Shown in pieces: positions 40,401 through 48,317 of a stretch of DNA of 60,010 bases. The stretch lies in assembly GCA_910580195.1 (NCBI GenBank), contig CAJTWA010000028.1, positions 1 through 60,010 on the forward strand, given 5' to 3'. Origin of the DNA: an uncultured Lachnospiraceae bacterium (GTDB lineage Bacteria > Bacillota > Clostridia > Lachnospirales > Lachnospiraceae). The position numbers and the translations under genes were made by a program. The notes beneath the pieces were generated by a model. It searched no databases. It saw only the letters and a program-made list of their open reading frames with translations, and was not told the origin of the DNA. Position 1 is the stretch's first letter; each line of letters opens with the position of its first letter.

Positions 40401-41549
40401 TCATAGCCCGGAGGGCTGCATCTTAGCCAATTCACAAAACCGCTCTTTCAGGGAGCAGTTTAAAGGTACCCCCAGCTTTTCCAGCGTCTGCCCTAGGGCA
40501 TCCATGGTTTCTGCCATATCCGCGAAATTGGCGTTTGCCCCCATATGCCCAATGCGGATGACCTGCCCGGCAAGGCTGCCAAAGGAACCTGCCAGCATAA
40601 TGTTGTGTTCCTTTTTCATCATTTCCAGAATGGCTTCCGCTGTGGTTTCCTTCGGCACGTCAAATACGGTGACTGTATTGGAAAATCCCTGCTCCAAATA
40701 GAGCGTAAGCCCTGCATCTATAAGGGCCTGCCTGCACGATTCCCCAAGCTTTGCATGGCGCAAAAGCATTTTATCATCCTCTTCAATATTGCAAAAAGCT
40801 TTTTGCAGGCCGTAAATGTCGCTGATTGGCATGGTATAAGGAAACCATTTTGCCTCATAATAACCGTCAAATATTTTTAGGTTGGCGTAAAAAGATGCTA
40901 TAGGTGTTTTACGTGCTGCCATAACCTTTTTGGCATCCTCGCTGATGGTGACGAAAGCCAGCCCCGGAGGGGCGGAAACTGCTTTTTGGGAACCGCCGCA
41001 GAGAATGTCAATCTGTGCTTCGTCCACATCTACCTTCTCCCCGAACATGGAGGAAACGGCATCCACTACCGTAAGGATCCCATACTGTTTCAGCAGGGGG
41101 CAAAGGGCATGGATGTCATTCAGGATCCCGCTTGGGGTGTCGCAATGGACCAGAGTTGCATATTTATACCCATGGCGCCCCTTCAGGAACTCTTCCAGCG
41201 CTTTTGGGTCTATCGGGTTTTTCCCATCCACGGTGTAAAGCTCCGGTTCCCCGCCATAGATAGATACAAAATCTGCAAAGCCTTTCCCGAAAATCCCGTT
41301 GTCTAAAACCAACACCTTATCCCCCGGCTCTGTCAGGGAGGCACAGGCTGCTTCCAGCCCTAGGATTCCCTCCCCGCCCAGTATCAGCGTTTCGTTGCTG
41401 GTGTGGAGCAGGCGGCTGGCCTGCCCGCAGGTTTCTTTATAAAATTCCACAAATTCCTCATCCAAGTCTGGGTTGGTGCACTCCCTTGCCCTTGCCATGC
41501 GGACATTTTCCTGTACTTGGGTTGGGCCGGGCGTCATTAACTTATACAT
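40401..41549 (-). CDS. Alanine-glyoxylate/serine-pyruvate aminotransferase family protein
   Basis: A 382-residue class-V PLP aminotransferase. It starts MYKLMTPGPTQVQENV, with TLILGGEGILGLEAA, CDTPSGILND, VVDAVSSMFGEKVDV, then the PLP lysine in CGGSQKAVSAPPGLAFV and a C-terminal QVIRIGHMG. Typical substrates are glyoxylate or pyruvate with serine, alanine or ureidoglycine. Alone in the window, on the minus strand downstream of rubredoxin. Confidence 0.9.
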   Translation of the reverse strand: MYKLMTPGPTQVQENVRMARARECTNPDLDEEFVEFYKETCGQASRLLHTSNETLILGGEGILGLEAACASLTEPGDKVLVLDNGIFGKGFADFVSIYGGEPELYTVDGKNPIDPKALEEFLKGRHGYKYATLVHCDTPSGILNDIHALCPLLKQYGILTVVDAVSSMFGEKVDVDEAQIDILCGGSQKAVSAPPGLAFVTISEDAKKVMAARKTPIASFYANLKIFDGYYEAKWFPYTMPISDIYGLQKAFCNIEEDDKMLLRHAKLGESCRQALIDAGLTLYLEQGFSNTVTVFDVPKETTAEAILEMMKKEHNIMLAGSFGSLAGQVIRIGHMGANANFADMAETMDALGQTLEKLGVPLNCSLKERFCELAKMQPSGL

Positions 41550-41774
41550 GCGTTTTCCTTCTTTCTGTCTTTCTTATTCAGGCTACAGGCGTTTCCTGTA
41601 TTCTCTGTGTATGATAAGCCTTAGAGGGAAATTTTGATAGAGCCAGTTCCCTCTTTTTTTGTAATGCCAGAATTTTCTGGATGCAGGGATTATGAAGCAC
41701 CCACGCAAACATGGAACCTTTGCAAGGAACTATCCATAAGTTATTCCCAAACGGTTCCCAAGAATGAATAAAAG

Positions 41775-41815
41775 AAAAAGCACAGCCATGTCCGGCTATG
41801 CTTTTTCCTTTACAA
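41775..41815 (-). terminator. Rubredoxin terminator hairpin
   Basis: AAAAAGCATAGCC (minus strand), overlapping the last codons of rubredoxin, pairs with GGCTGTGCTTTTTC and is followed by TTTTATTC. This is a standard Rho-independent terminator that uses the 3' end of the coding sequence. The gap 41550-41774 holds nothing else I can support. Confidence 0.75.
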
Positions 41816-41960
41816 AGACATCTTTTCCCAGCCCGCACCATGGGCACACCCAGTCATCTGGCAAATCTTCAAAGGGTGTGCCCGGCGCAATGCCGTTGTC
41901 AGGGTCGCCCTCTTTTGGGTCATAGATGTATCCGCAGGGTTCACAGAGGTACTTATCCAT
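41796..41960 (-). CDS. rd: Rubredoxin
   Basis: A 54-residue electron carrier. The iron is held by Cys6, Cys9, Cys39 and Cys42 (LCEPCGYIYDPKEGDP at the N-terminus and DDWVCPWCGLGKD near the C-terminus). The middle, DNGIAPGTPFEDLP, is conserved in the family. Start and stop are clear: ATG at 41960 and TAG at 41796. It is too short for most ORF filters. Its role is likely electron transfer in oxidative stress defence; the Rrf2 regulator is divergently placed. Confidence 0.95.
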   Translation of the reverse strand: MDKYLCEPCGYIYDPKEGDPDNGIAPGTPFEDLPDDWVCPWCGLGKDVFVKEKA

Positions 41961-42206
41961 TTTTCCGCGCTCCTTTCATTTTTTAACAGCTTGCGCATTT
42001 TGCAGCGGTTTTATACAAAAAAATCTGGCCTATTTTGCTGTGCTGCCGCAAGAATACCCATTGAGAAATCAACAGTTCTCTGCTATACTGTATTTTGTTT
42101 CCATGCAGTTTTCCCATCAAGCAGTTAAGAAGCGAAACTTACTGTGAAACACAAGTATTCCATCACTATTTGTGCTTAAGCGTAACGAAAGGAACGGGTG
42201 ATTACC

Positions 42207-42641
42207 ATGCAGATATCAAGCAGATTTACCATTGCTGTCCATGTCCTGATATGTATTGAAACCTTCAAAGATAATTATAAAGTAACCAGCGATTTCCTTG
42301 CATCCAGCGTAAATGTAAACCCTGTAGTAATCCGGCGCCTCTTGCAGCAGCTAAAAAAAGCAGGCATGATAACCGTGAAACGGGGGAGCGGGGGGACGGA
42401 CATTGGAAAGCCCTTGGGAGAAATTACCTTATTGGACATATACCACGCCGTAGAATGTGTAGAAAACGGGACGCTCTTCCATTTCCATGAAAACCCCAGC
42501 CAGCAATGCCCCGTAGGGAAAAATATCCATGCCATTTTAGATACAAGGCTGGAAGAAATCCAAAAAGCAATGGAAAAAGAAATGAAATCCATATCAATCA
42601 AGGATATTATGGACGATACAAAAAAACTGGTGCAGCTATAA
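42207..42641 (+). CDS. Rrf2-family transcriptional regulator
   Basis: A 144-residue winged-helix regulator. MQISSRFTIAVHVLICIET opens the usual Rrf2 helix, SDFLASSVNVNPVVIRRLLQQLKKAGMI is the HTH and wing, and LLDIYHAVECVENG the dimer region. The C-terminus has CPVGKNI as its only Cys pattern, so it is not an obvious [2Fe-2S] IscR-type; it resembles the YwnA group. The ATG at 42207 has AAAGGAACGGG 9 bases ahead. It is upstream of and near the cupin gene, whose promoter contains a palindrome that it could bind. Confidence 0.9.
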   Translation: MQISSRFTIAVHVLICIETFKDNYKVTSDFLASSVNVNPVVIRRLLQQLKKAGMITVKRGSGGTDIGKPLGEITLLDIYHAVECVENGTLFHFHENPSQQCPVGKNIHAILDTRLEEIQKAMEKEMKSISIKDIMDDTKKLVQL

Positions 42642-42703
42642 ATTCCCCGCAGCCCAACCCCAAAAGGCTACGGGAATTTTTTAAGAAAAATTTGTTGTAA
42701 CTA

Positions 42704-42762
42704 TTGACATTACATTAAATAGGTGCTATATTTGTTGTATCAGCAAACATTACAACAAATAT
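42704..42762 (+). promoter_or_regulatory. Cupin promoter with overlapping palindrome
   Basis: A -35 TTGACA (42704-42709) and -10 TATATT (42727-42732) are 17 bases apart. ATATTTGTTGTA at 42728-42739 is an inverted repeat of TACAACAAATAT at 42751-42762, so the operator overlaps the -10. A half-site TTTGTTGTAA lies at 42691-42700. Rrf2 is the likely binder because its gene is directly upstream. Confidence 0.75.
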
Positions 42763-42777
42763 CAGGAGGTAACAATT

Positions 42778-43134
42778 ATGGCAAATTTCAGCAAAACCAG
42801 CGTAGGACAGGATGCAAGGACAGAACTTCACGGCAAACTTTCCCTCACGGGGGCAGAAATAAGCATTAACAACCTGCCAGCTGGGGCAAGTGTCCCTTTT
42901 ATCCACTCCCATAAGGAAAATGAAGAAATCTATGCCATCCTCGCAGGGCGGGGGAAAGCTGTAATTGACGGGGAAGAAACAGAACTTGCAGCCGGTGACT
43001 GGCTGCGCATCTCCCCAGCAGGGAAACGGCAATTTTTTGCTGCAGACGATGCGCCTATCAGCTACGCATGTATCCAAGTAAAAGAACAATCCCTTGGGGG
43101 CTATACGGAAGACGACGCAATCATTGAGAAATAG
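42778..43134 (+). CDS. Cupin-domain protein
   Basis: A 118-residue single cupin barrel. The metal-binding motif is SVPFIHSHKENEEIYAILAGRG in the first half and the second half has AGDWLRISPAGKRQFFA. His38 and His40, Glu45 and a later His position are the expected metal ligands. Function unknown; sugar or oxidative stress related roles are common. Expressed from the promoter at 42704 that carries a palindrome. GGAGGTAACAATTATG gives the start. Confidence 0.85.
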   Translation: MANFSKTSVGQDARTELHGKLSLTGAEISINNLPAGASVPFIHSHKENEEIYAILAGRGKAVIDGEETELAAGDWLRISPAGKRQFFAADDAPISYACIQVKEQSLGGYTEDDAIIEK

Positions 43135-43177
43135 CACTGCCGCGAACCATGCAATCGGAACATCTCTGGAACCAGAC

Positions 43178-43203
43178 GGCAATTTGGGCTGCCCCAAATT
43201 GCC
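43178..43203. repeat. Dispersed hairpin, GGCAATTTGGG type
   Basis: GGCAATTTGGG pairs with CCCAAATTGCC across CTGC. Flanks CCAGAC (left) and GCCTCTGCATGG (right) fit the structured-element family. It follows the cupin gene and may also act as a terminator. Confidence 0.6.
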
Positions 43204-43265
43204 TCTGCATGGAAAAGGAAACATTCACTGCAGCGTTAAGGCCCGTTTGAGAAGCACCCAGCTTT

Positions 43266-43547
43266 TCATTTACATTTTTCCATTAAAATCTCCGCTAGTG
43301 CACTCCCGCTGCTGGTATGGCACCTTACCACATCTGCTTGGGCTTTCTCAGCCTCAGCGATGGCGCAGCGGGCCATTTTATGGGAAACTGTATTGGTAAA
43401 CAGGACGATTAAATCCGGGCTGCCGATTTTCTCTTTCAGGTTGCCCGACATCTGGGTAAATACTTTAGCTTTGCATTTGTAATTCTTGCAGATTTTTTTA
43501 TATTGGCAGGCCATGCGGTCATGGCCGCCGATAATGACAATGCTCAT
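43266..43547 (-). CDS. DUF2325 family protein
   Basis: 93 residues of the DUF2325 type: MSIVIIGGHDRMACQYKKICKNY at the N-terminus (GGHDRM motif), DLIVLFTNTVSHKM in the middle, and HTSSGSALAEIL near the C-terminus. The family's role is unclear, and members neighbour iron or redox genes. The ATG at 43547 has GAAGGG ahead. Its promoter shares an operator with feoA, which predicts metal control. Confidence 0.85.
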   Translation of the reverse strand: MSIVIIGGHDRMACQYKKICKNYKCKAKVFTQMSGNLKEKIGSPDLIVLFTNTVSHKMARCAIAEAEKAQADVVRCHTSSGSALAEILMEKCK

Positions 43548-43604
43548 GTTCTTTCCCTTCTTTCTTTTCTCTATACAGAACATAATTAGTTTCCACTTTC
43601 GTTA

Positions 43605-43658
43605 GTTAGCACATACTAACTCCATGGATAGTATACACTATAAAGGAAAAATTTTCAA
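43605..43658 (-). promoter_or_regulatory. Promoter and DtxR-type operator of the DUF2325 gene
   Basis: On the minus strand TTGAAA (43653-43658) and TATACT (43630-43635) are 17 bases apart. GTTAGCACATACTAAC at 43605-43620 is a near-perfect palindrome like that in front of feoA, and a second one, ATAGTATACACTAT at 43628-43641, spans the -10. Confidence 0.75.
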
Positions 43659-43678
43659 GTACAATTTTCTTCCCAAAC

Positions 43679-43722
43679 TTGACAACCTGCCCAGTCCATT
43701 ATATAATCCAATTATATAAATT
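43679..43722 (+). promoter_or_regulatory. Consensus promoter and palindrome of the TetR gene
   Basis: TTGACA (43679-43684) and TATAAT (43702-43707) are 17 bases apart, an exact sigma-A consensus. The -10 is overlapped by TTATATAATCCAATTATATAA, an inverted repeat that is a plausible TetR autorepression site. The ~180-base leader that follows has IR arms TGCCAAAATAC and GTATTTTTGGCA (43770-43833). Confidence 0.7.
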
Positions 43723-43886
43723 ACTTATATAATATATTTATATTATTTCCCTATTTTCTGGGCTGCCTGTGCCAAAATACTTGCCCTGCCCCCAGAAACC
43801 AGCCTCCCCGAAGCAGCATGGTATTTTTGGCATCCCGGCCTGTTGAGGGATAGGCAGCCATTCCTACGATAATAAGGAGGATACCC

Positions 43887-44447
43887 ATGCCAAAGCAGAG
43901 AATCACAAAAGAAATAGTTGTAAGCGCCGCTTTCGAAATTGCAAGGACCTGCGGGATGGAACAGGTCATGGTAAAAACCATTGCAGAAAAAATCGGCTGC
44001 TCCGTCCAGCCCATCTACAGCTATTGCAAAAATATGGACAGCCTGCGCCAAGAGGTAGCCGCCAAGGCCCGCAGCTTTGTCCGGGAATATGCCGCAAAGC
44101 ATACTGACGAAGAAGTTTTGTTCCGCAGCACGGGCAGAGCGTACCTTCGGCTGGCGGAAGAAGAGCCCCATCTCTTTAAAATTTTTATCCTGCACCAAAG
44201 GGAAGGCATCTCCTCGCTGCAGGAATTATACGACGCAGAAGCCGGGGCACACACCGCAGAATTTATTGCCCGCAGCCTGAATACCAGCATCCCAAAGGCA
44301 CAGCAGCTGCACCTGAACATGCTGCTATACACCATTGGGCTGGGCACTATTTTTTCAGTGGCAACACCGGGGATTCCCATAGAGGAAATCTATGCGCAGC
44401 AGGAACAGGCCTATGAAGCATTTCTGGGCACTGTAAAGAATGGATAG
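43887..44447 (+). CDS. TetR/AcrR-family transcriptional regulator
   Basis: 186 residues. The N-terminal HTH (MPKQRITKEIVVSAAFEIARTCGMEQVMVKTIAEKIGCSVQPIYSYCKNMDSL) is clear, and the C-terminal ligand domain is all helix. AAGGAGGATACCC precedes the ATG at 43887. It is upstream of the flavodoxin-like gene, probably in one transcription unit, and its own promoter has a palindrome. Ligand unknown. Confidence 0.92.
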   Translation: MPKQRITKEIVVSAAFEIARTCGMEQVMVKTIAEKIGCSVQPIYSYCKNMDSLRQEVAAKARSFVREYAAKHTDEEVLFRSTGRAYLRLAEEEPHLFKIFILHQREGISSLQELYDAEAGAHTAEFIARSLNTSIPKAQQLHLNMLLYTIGLGTIFSVATPGIPIEEIYAQQEQAYEAFLGTVKNG

Positions 44448-44474
44448 AAAATTCCAATTTAATGCAAATCTGCT

Positions 44475-44645
44475 TTTCCGGTTTTTGCACTGGACAAAAG
44501 TGCAACATGTAAGAAAGAACATTCCATGAAACCCAGCTTTTTGCATTGGGCAAAAGTGCAATATGTAAAGAGGGACATTCCATGAACTCTGGCTTTTGCA
44601 CTAGGCGAAAGCAAAACATGTAAGGAGGGACATTCCATGAAACCT
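44475..44645 (+). repeat. Three ~56-bp tandem copies of the flavodoxin gene start
   Basis: TTTTGCAC(T/A)(G/A)G(A/G)CAAAAGTGCA, ACATGTAA and ACATTCCATGAA recur with spacing 56 and 55 bases. Three ATG codons (44526, 44582, 44637) each follow ACATTCC; only the last one is preceded by a good GGAGGG and opens the flavodoxin frame. Confidence 0.85.
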
Positions 44646-45176
44646 AAGATTCTTGTCATTTATAAAAGCAGCACTGGTTTTACCAAACGTTATGCCGAAT
44701 GGCTTTCCCAAGAGGTAAACTGCAAGCTTGCCCCTTACCAGTCTGCATCCCCGGAACTTATGTCCCGCTATGAAACAGTTGTATTTGGGACCCGTGCCCA
44801 TGCCGGCAGGGTAGACGGTTACAAGAAAATAAAAGAAATGTACAAAAAAAGCAGCGCCCAAAGATTCGCCCTGTTTGCCACTGGGGCAATGCCTGCCAGC
44901 GCAGAAAGCACAATCGCAGAATTCTGGGCGCAGAACCTTTCTGGGAATGAACTGCAAAAAATCCCCCATTTCTACCTGCCGGGAGGCTTGTGCTATGAAA
45001 AAATGCCCGCGGGCGATAAGTTGATGATGAAAGTAGCCGTGGCAATGGTGAAAAAGAAGAAAAACAAGACAGCCGAAGATTTGGAGATGGAACGGGCAAT
45101 GGCGTCTTCTTATGATATTTCAGATCAGGCATATTTAAAGCCATTGGTTTCCCTCTTAAAAAAAGCGGAAGGCTGA
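44637..45176 (+). CDS. Flavodoxin-domain protein
   Basis: 179 residues. The FMN phosphate loop is KILVIYKSSTGFTKRYAEWL at residues 4-23, and AFATGAMP and FYLPGGLCYEKM follow. This is the flavodoxin/menaquinone-dependent protoporphyrinogen oxidase-like (HemG) size class. A Lys/Glu-rich C-terminal extension follows. GGAGGGACATTCCATG gives the start. Probably co-transcribed with the TetR gene. Partner and substrate unknown. Confidence 0.88.
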   Translation: MKPKILVIYKSSTGFTKRYAEWLSQEVNCKLAPYQSASPELMSRYETVVFGTRAHAGRVDGYKKIKEMYKKSSAQRFALFATGAMPASAESTIAEFWAQNLSGNELQKIPHFYLPGGLCYEKMPAGDKLMMKVAVAMVKKKKNKTAEDLEMERAMASSYDISDQAYLKPLVSLLKKAEG

Positions 45177-45189
45177 CAGAAACACAAGT

Positions 45190-45325
45190 GGGTTTGCTGA
45201 AAGATAATCTGGACAGTACGCCAATGGGGTTGTCGGGAAATGGCAGTTTTTCGCAATATATGGCTGTGATTCCCTAAGTTTCACTACGATATATTGTGCC
45301 TAAATTCCATTTTCCGGCAGCCCCA
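45190..45325. repeat. Palindromic element with solo end of the TAGTGTACTG family
   Basis: TGGGGTTGTCGGGAAATGG (45225-45243) pairs, with G-T pairs, with 45307-45325, and CGCAATATAT pairs with ATATATTGTG inside. To its left, GGGTTTGCTGAAAGATAATC plus TGGACAGTACGCC resembles the 10181 element end. Confidence 0.6.
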
Positions 45326-45407
45326 CTGGGAAATTTTGTTTCTTTCTATGGATTTAAGGTAAATGGATGCTCCATAGAATTAAAATCCCATTTTCCCACA
45401 AATAAGG

Positions 45408-45443
45408 CTGCCCTGCCCAGCCGAAAACCGGCTGGCAGGGCAG
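45408..45443 (-). terminator. FeoB terminator hairpin
   Basis: CTGCCCTGCCC-AGCCG pairs with CGGCTGGCAGGGCAG with one bulge. It lies 82 bases beyond the feoB stop, with a 36-bp direct repeat of the gene end in between. Confidence 0.6.
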
Positions 45444-45454
45444 TCCTGCTATGC

Positions 45455-45556
45455 TCTATCACCTAGCCCCAGCCAGACCTTTCATCCTCCGATTGGACTG
45501 GATAAAGTGGATTCGGTTTTTCTATCACCTAGCCCCAGCCAGACCCTTCATCCTCC
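45455..45556. repeat. 66-bp-period duplication of the feoB 3' end
   Basis: TCTATCACCTAGCCCCAGCC, AGACC(T/C)TTCATCCTCC appears at 45455-45490 and 45521-45556. The second copy contains the feoB stop codon (45525-45527) and last residues, and the first is a downstream copy. Confidence 0.85.
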
Positions 45557-47711
45557 ACGTACCCTTTTCCTTATTGGGCCTAAACAGCAGCCAGAGGAAC
45601 CCTGCAACCAAAAGAAGCGCTACAGCAGTCCAAAAACCAAATGTCCCTGCTGTTACCCAAGTCCCAATCTGGTAAATGCAAAGGGCTGCCACATAAGCCA
45701 GCAGGCACTGGTACCCAATGGCAAACCAGAACCACCGGATGTTGTTCATTTCCCGCTTAATGGCGCCCATGGCTGCAAAGCAAGGCGCGCACAGCAGGTT
45801 GAATACCAGAAATCCGTAGGCCGCTGCCGCTGTCATGGAGCCTGCCAGCATCCCCCAGATTTCCTGCCCGTCCTCTGCCACTTCTGCAAACCCAAAAATG
45901 ACCCCAAAGGTGCTGATGACATTTTCTTTTGCAACCAATCCGGTAATGGCCGCAACTGCGGATTTCCAATCGCCCCAGCCAAGGGGGGTGAAGATCCATG
46001 CAAAGGTATTTCCAATCGCCGCTAAAATGCTGTTGTCAAGTTCCATCTGATCCAGCATACGGAAATTTCCGTCCACCCAACCGAAAAATGTAGTAAACCA
46101 TATAAAAATCGTAGACAGCAGGATGATGGTCCCTGCTTTTTTGATAAAAGACCAGCCCCGCTCCCACATGCTCCTTGCCACATTCCCCACCGTCGGCATA
46201 TGGTAAGCCGGAAGTTCCATTACAAAGGGCGCCGGATCCCCTGCAAACATTTTCGTTTTCTTTAAAATAATCCCGGAGCAGATAACGGCTGCTATCCCTA
46301 CAAAAAAAGCGCTCCAAGACACCCACCATGCATTTCCAAAAAACGCCCCTGCAATCAGCGCAATAATCGGCAGCTTCGCCCCGCAGGGAATAAAAGTGGT
46401 CGTCATAACTGTCATTTTCCGGTCCCTGTCATTTTCAATGGTGCGGGACGCCATAATCCCCGGCACGCCGCATCCTGTGCCAATCAGCATTGGGATAAAG
46501 GATTTCCCGGAAAGGCCGAACTTACGGAACACGCGGTCCATGATAAAAGCAACCCTTGCCATATACCCGCAGGCTTCGAGGAATGAAAGGAACAAAAACA
46601 ACACCAGCATCTGCGGCACAAATCCCAGCACCGCCCCTACCCCGGCCACAATGCCGTCAACTACCAGCCCCTGCAGCCAGCCCGCGCAGCCAATGGCGTC
46701 AAGGGCTCTGGAAAACAGTTCCGGGACTGCTGGCACATGGATGCTTTCTATGCCAAATAAATTCCAACCTTCCCCAAATACGCCGTCATTGACCCAGCCC
46801 GTTGCCTGGTCCCCCACCGTTACCACGGAAACATAATAGACCAACGCCATAACTGCTGCAAAAATGGGTAGTGCAAGAATCCGGTTCGTTACGATTGTAT
46901 CAATTTTATCAGAAATGGTGAGCTTTTCATTCCGCCGCCTTGTGCAGCAGCCTTGGATGATGGAGGAAATGTACTGATACCGTTCATTGGTGATAATGCT
47001 TTCTGCATCATCATCCATTTCTTTTTCTATCGCTGCTATCTCAGCGGACACATCCGGCACATGCTGCATCTGCCCCATGATTTTCCCATCCTGCTCCAGC
47101 AATTTGATGGCATAGAACCGTTTCTGCCCTTCCGGGATCCCATCTCCCAGCTTATCTTCTATGGCCCCTAATGTCCTTTCCAGCCCTCCTGAAAATTCAT
47201 GGGATGGATTCCCTGTTTCCCGGCTTTGGGCAGCTTTCAGGGCACATTCTGCGGCGGCTTGGACGCCATCCCCTTTTAAGGCTGAAATTTCTACTACCGG
47301 GCATCCTAACGCTTCACTTAATTTCCCGGTGTGTATCTGGTCCCCATTTTTTGCAACCACGTCCATCATGTTTACGGCAAGGACCAGCGGAACCCCCAAT
47401 TCCAACAATTGGGTGGAAAGGTATAAGTTCCGCTCAAGGTTCGTCCCGTCTACGATATTCAAAATGGCGTCCGGCCGCTCCCCAATCAGGTAATTCCTTG
47501 CCACCACCTCTTCCAGCGTGTAGGGGGACAGGGAATAAATCCCCGGCAAGTCCGTCACTACTACGTCTTTGTGCCCTTTCAGTTTCCCTTCCTTTTTCTC
47601 AACCGTAACGCCTGGCCAGTTCCCCACGAACTGGTTGGAACCGGTCAGGGCATTGAACAATGTTGTTTTCCCGCAATTGGGGTTTCCTGCTAATGCGATT
47701 TTCATTGACAT
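45525..47711 (-). CDS. feoB: Ferrous iron transport protein B
   Basis: A 728-residue Fe(II) transporter. The N-terminal G domain (1-~165) has GNPNCGKTTLFNALTG (G1), TVEKKEG (G2), TDLPGIYSL (G3) and NMMDV (G4). A linker and about 8-10 membrane helices follow (FSRALDAIGCAGWLQGL, GCGVPGIMASRTI, PCGAKLPIIALIAGAFF, FIKKAGTIILLSTIFIW). Driven by the two FeoA genes upstream on the same strand. The 107-base gap to the second feoA might encode a short Lys-rich peptide, which I do not call. A 36-bp copy of its 3' end lies downstream. Confidence 0.97.
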   Translation of the reverse strand: MSMKIALAGNPNCGKTTLFNALTGSNQFVGNWPGVTVEKKEGKLKGHKDVVVTDLPGIYSLSPYTLEEVVARNYLIGERPDAILNIVDGTNLERNLYLSTQLLELGVPLVLAVNMMDVVAKNGDQIHTGKLSEALGCPVVEISALKGDGVQAAAECALKAAQSRETGNPSHEFSGGLERTLGAIEDKLGDGIPEGQKRFYAIKLLEQDGKIMGQMQHVPDVSAEIAAIEKEMDDDAESIITNERYQYISSIIQGCCTRRRNEKLTISDKIDTIVTNRILALPIFAAVMALVYYVSVVTVGDQATGWVNDGVFGEGWNLFGIESIHVPAVPELFSRALDAIGCAGWLQGLVVDGIVAGVGAVLGFVPQMLVLFLFLSFLEACGYMARVAFIMDRVFRKFGLSGKSFIPMLIGTGCGVPGIMASRTIENDRDRKMTVMTTTFIPCGAKLPIIALIAGAFFGNAWWVSWSAFFVGIAAVICSGIILKKTKMFAGDPAPFVMELPAYHMPTVGNVARSMWERGWSFIKKAGTIILLSTIFIWFTTFFGWVDGNFRMLDQMELDNSILAAIGNTFAWIFTPLGWGDWKSAVAAITGLVAKENVISTFGVIFGFAEVAEDGQEIWGMLAGSMTAAAAYGFLVFNLLCAPCFAAMGAIKREMNNIRWFWFAIGYQCLLAYVAALCIYQIGTWVTAGTFGFWTAVALLLVAGFLWLLFRPNKEKGTWRMKGLAGAR

Positions 47712-47817
47712 GCTGCATCTCTCCTATCCTTCCTTTTTTATGGCTTTTTTTCTAGCGGCTTTTTGTTCCGCAATTTCCAGTGGCCTTCCATCCACTGCCT
47801 CTTCCTTGGCTTCTGCC

Positions 47818-48039
47818 CTACTCCACTTCAATCATTTCTGCATCGGCTTTCCGCAGGGACAGCTCATAGCCCCGGACGGTTACTTCTACCGGATCCCCCA
47901 GCGGGGCGGCTTTGCGGATGAATACTTCCACCCCTTTGGTAATCCCCATGTCCATAATCCGCCTCCTGACAGGCCCTTCCCCATGGAGCTTTGTGACTTT
48001 CACTGTGTTCCCGCAAGGAACTTGCTTTAATGTCTTCAT
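47818..48039 (-). CDS. feoA: FeoA-domain protein
   Basis: 73 residues, a single SH3-like FeoA barrel (MKTLKQVPCGNTVKVTKLHGEGPVRRRIMDMGITKGVEVFIRKAAPLGDPVEVTVRGYELSLRKADAEMIEV). The GxxxRRRIMDMGI and GDPVEV segments are typical. It supports the FeoB GTPase. The ATG at 48039 has AAGGAAGGG ahead. Middle gene of a FeoA-FeoA-FeoB operon. Confidence 0.95.
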   Translation of the reverse strand: MKTLKQVPCGNTVKVTKLHGEGPVRRRIMDMGITKGVEVFIRKAAPLGDPVEVTVRGYELSLRKADAEMIEVE

Positions 48040-48052
48040 GCTTTTCCCTTCC

Positions 48053-48262
48053 TTATATGATGATTTTGTTTGCCATATCCCTGTTGATGGCAACCCTTGA
48101 CTCCTTCACATTCACAATCATGTTGCCGCTAAGCTGTGACACAACGGTGACTTGCCCGCCGGTTACAAAACCTAGGTTTTCTAAGAATTTCCGGGTTTCA
48201 CTTTTACCGCCAACTTTTTTGATGGTGTTAAGTTCCCCTATTTTTGCCATGGTTATGGGCAT
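48053..48262 (-). CDS. feoA: FeoA-domain protein, first copy
   Basis: 70 residues of FeoA type (MPITMAKIGELNTIKKVGGKSETRKFLENLGFVTGGQVTVVSQLSGNMIVNVKESRVAINRDMANKIII). The ATG at 48262 has GGAAGTGAGG ahead. It is the first gene after a palindromic operator and promoter at 48318-48349, and starts the operon that runs on to feoB. Confidence 0.95.
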   Translation of the reverse strand: MPITMAKIGELNTIKKVGGKSETRKFLENLGFVTGGQVTVVSQLSGNMIVNVKESRVAINRDMANKIII

Positions 48263-48317
48263 GTTCCTCACTTCCTTCTTTCTATTTTTGATAATGATTT
48301 TCATTTGCATCTCTATA

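Noticed and set aside
47712..47817. Short Lys-rich peptide between feoA and feoB
   Set aside because: The frame starts only at TTG or GTG without a good ribosome binding site and is about 35 residues; not enough support.
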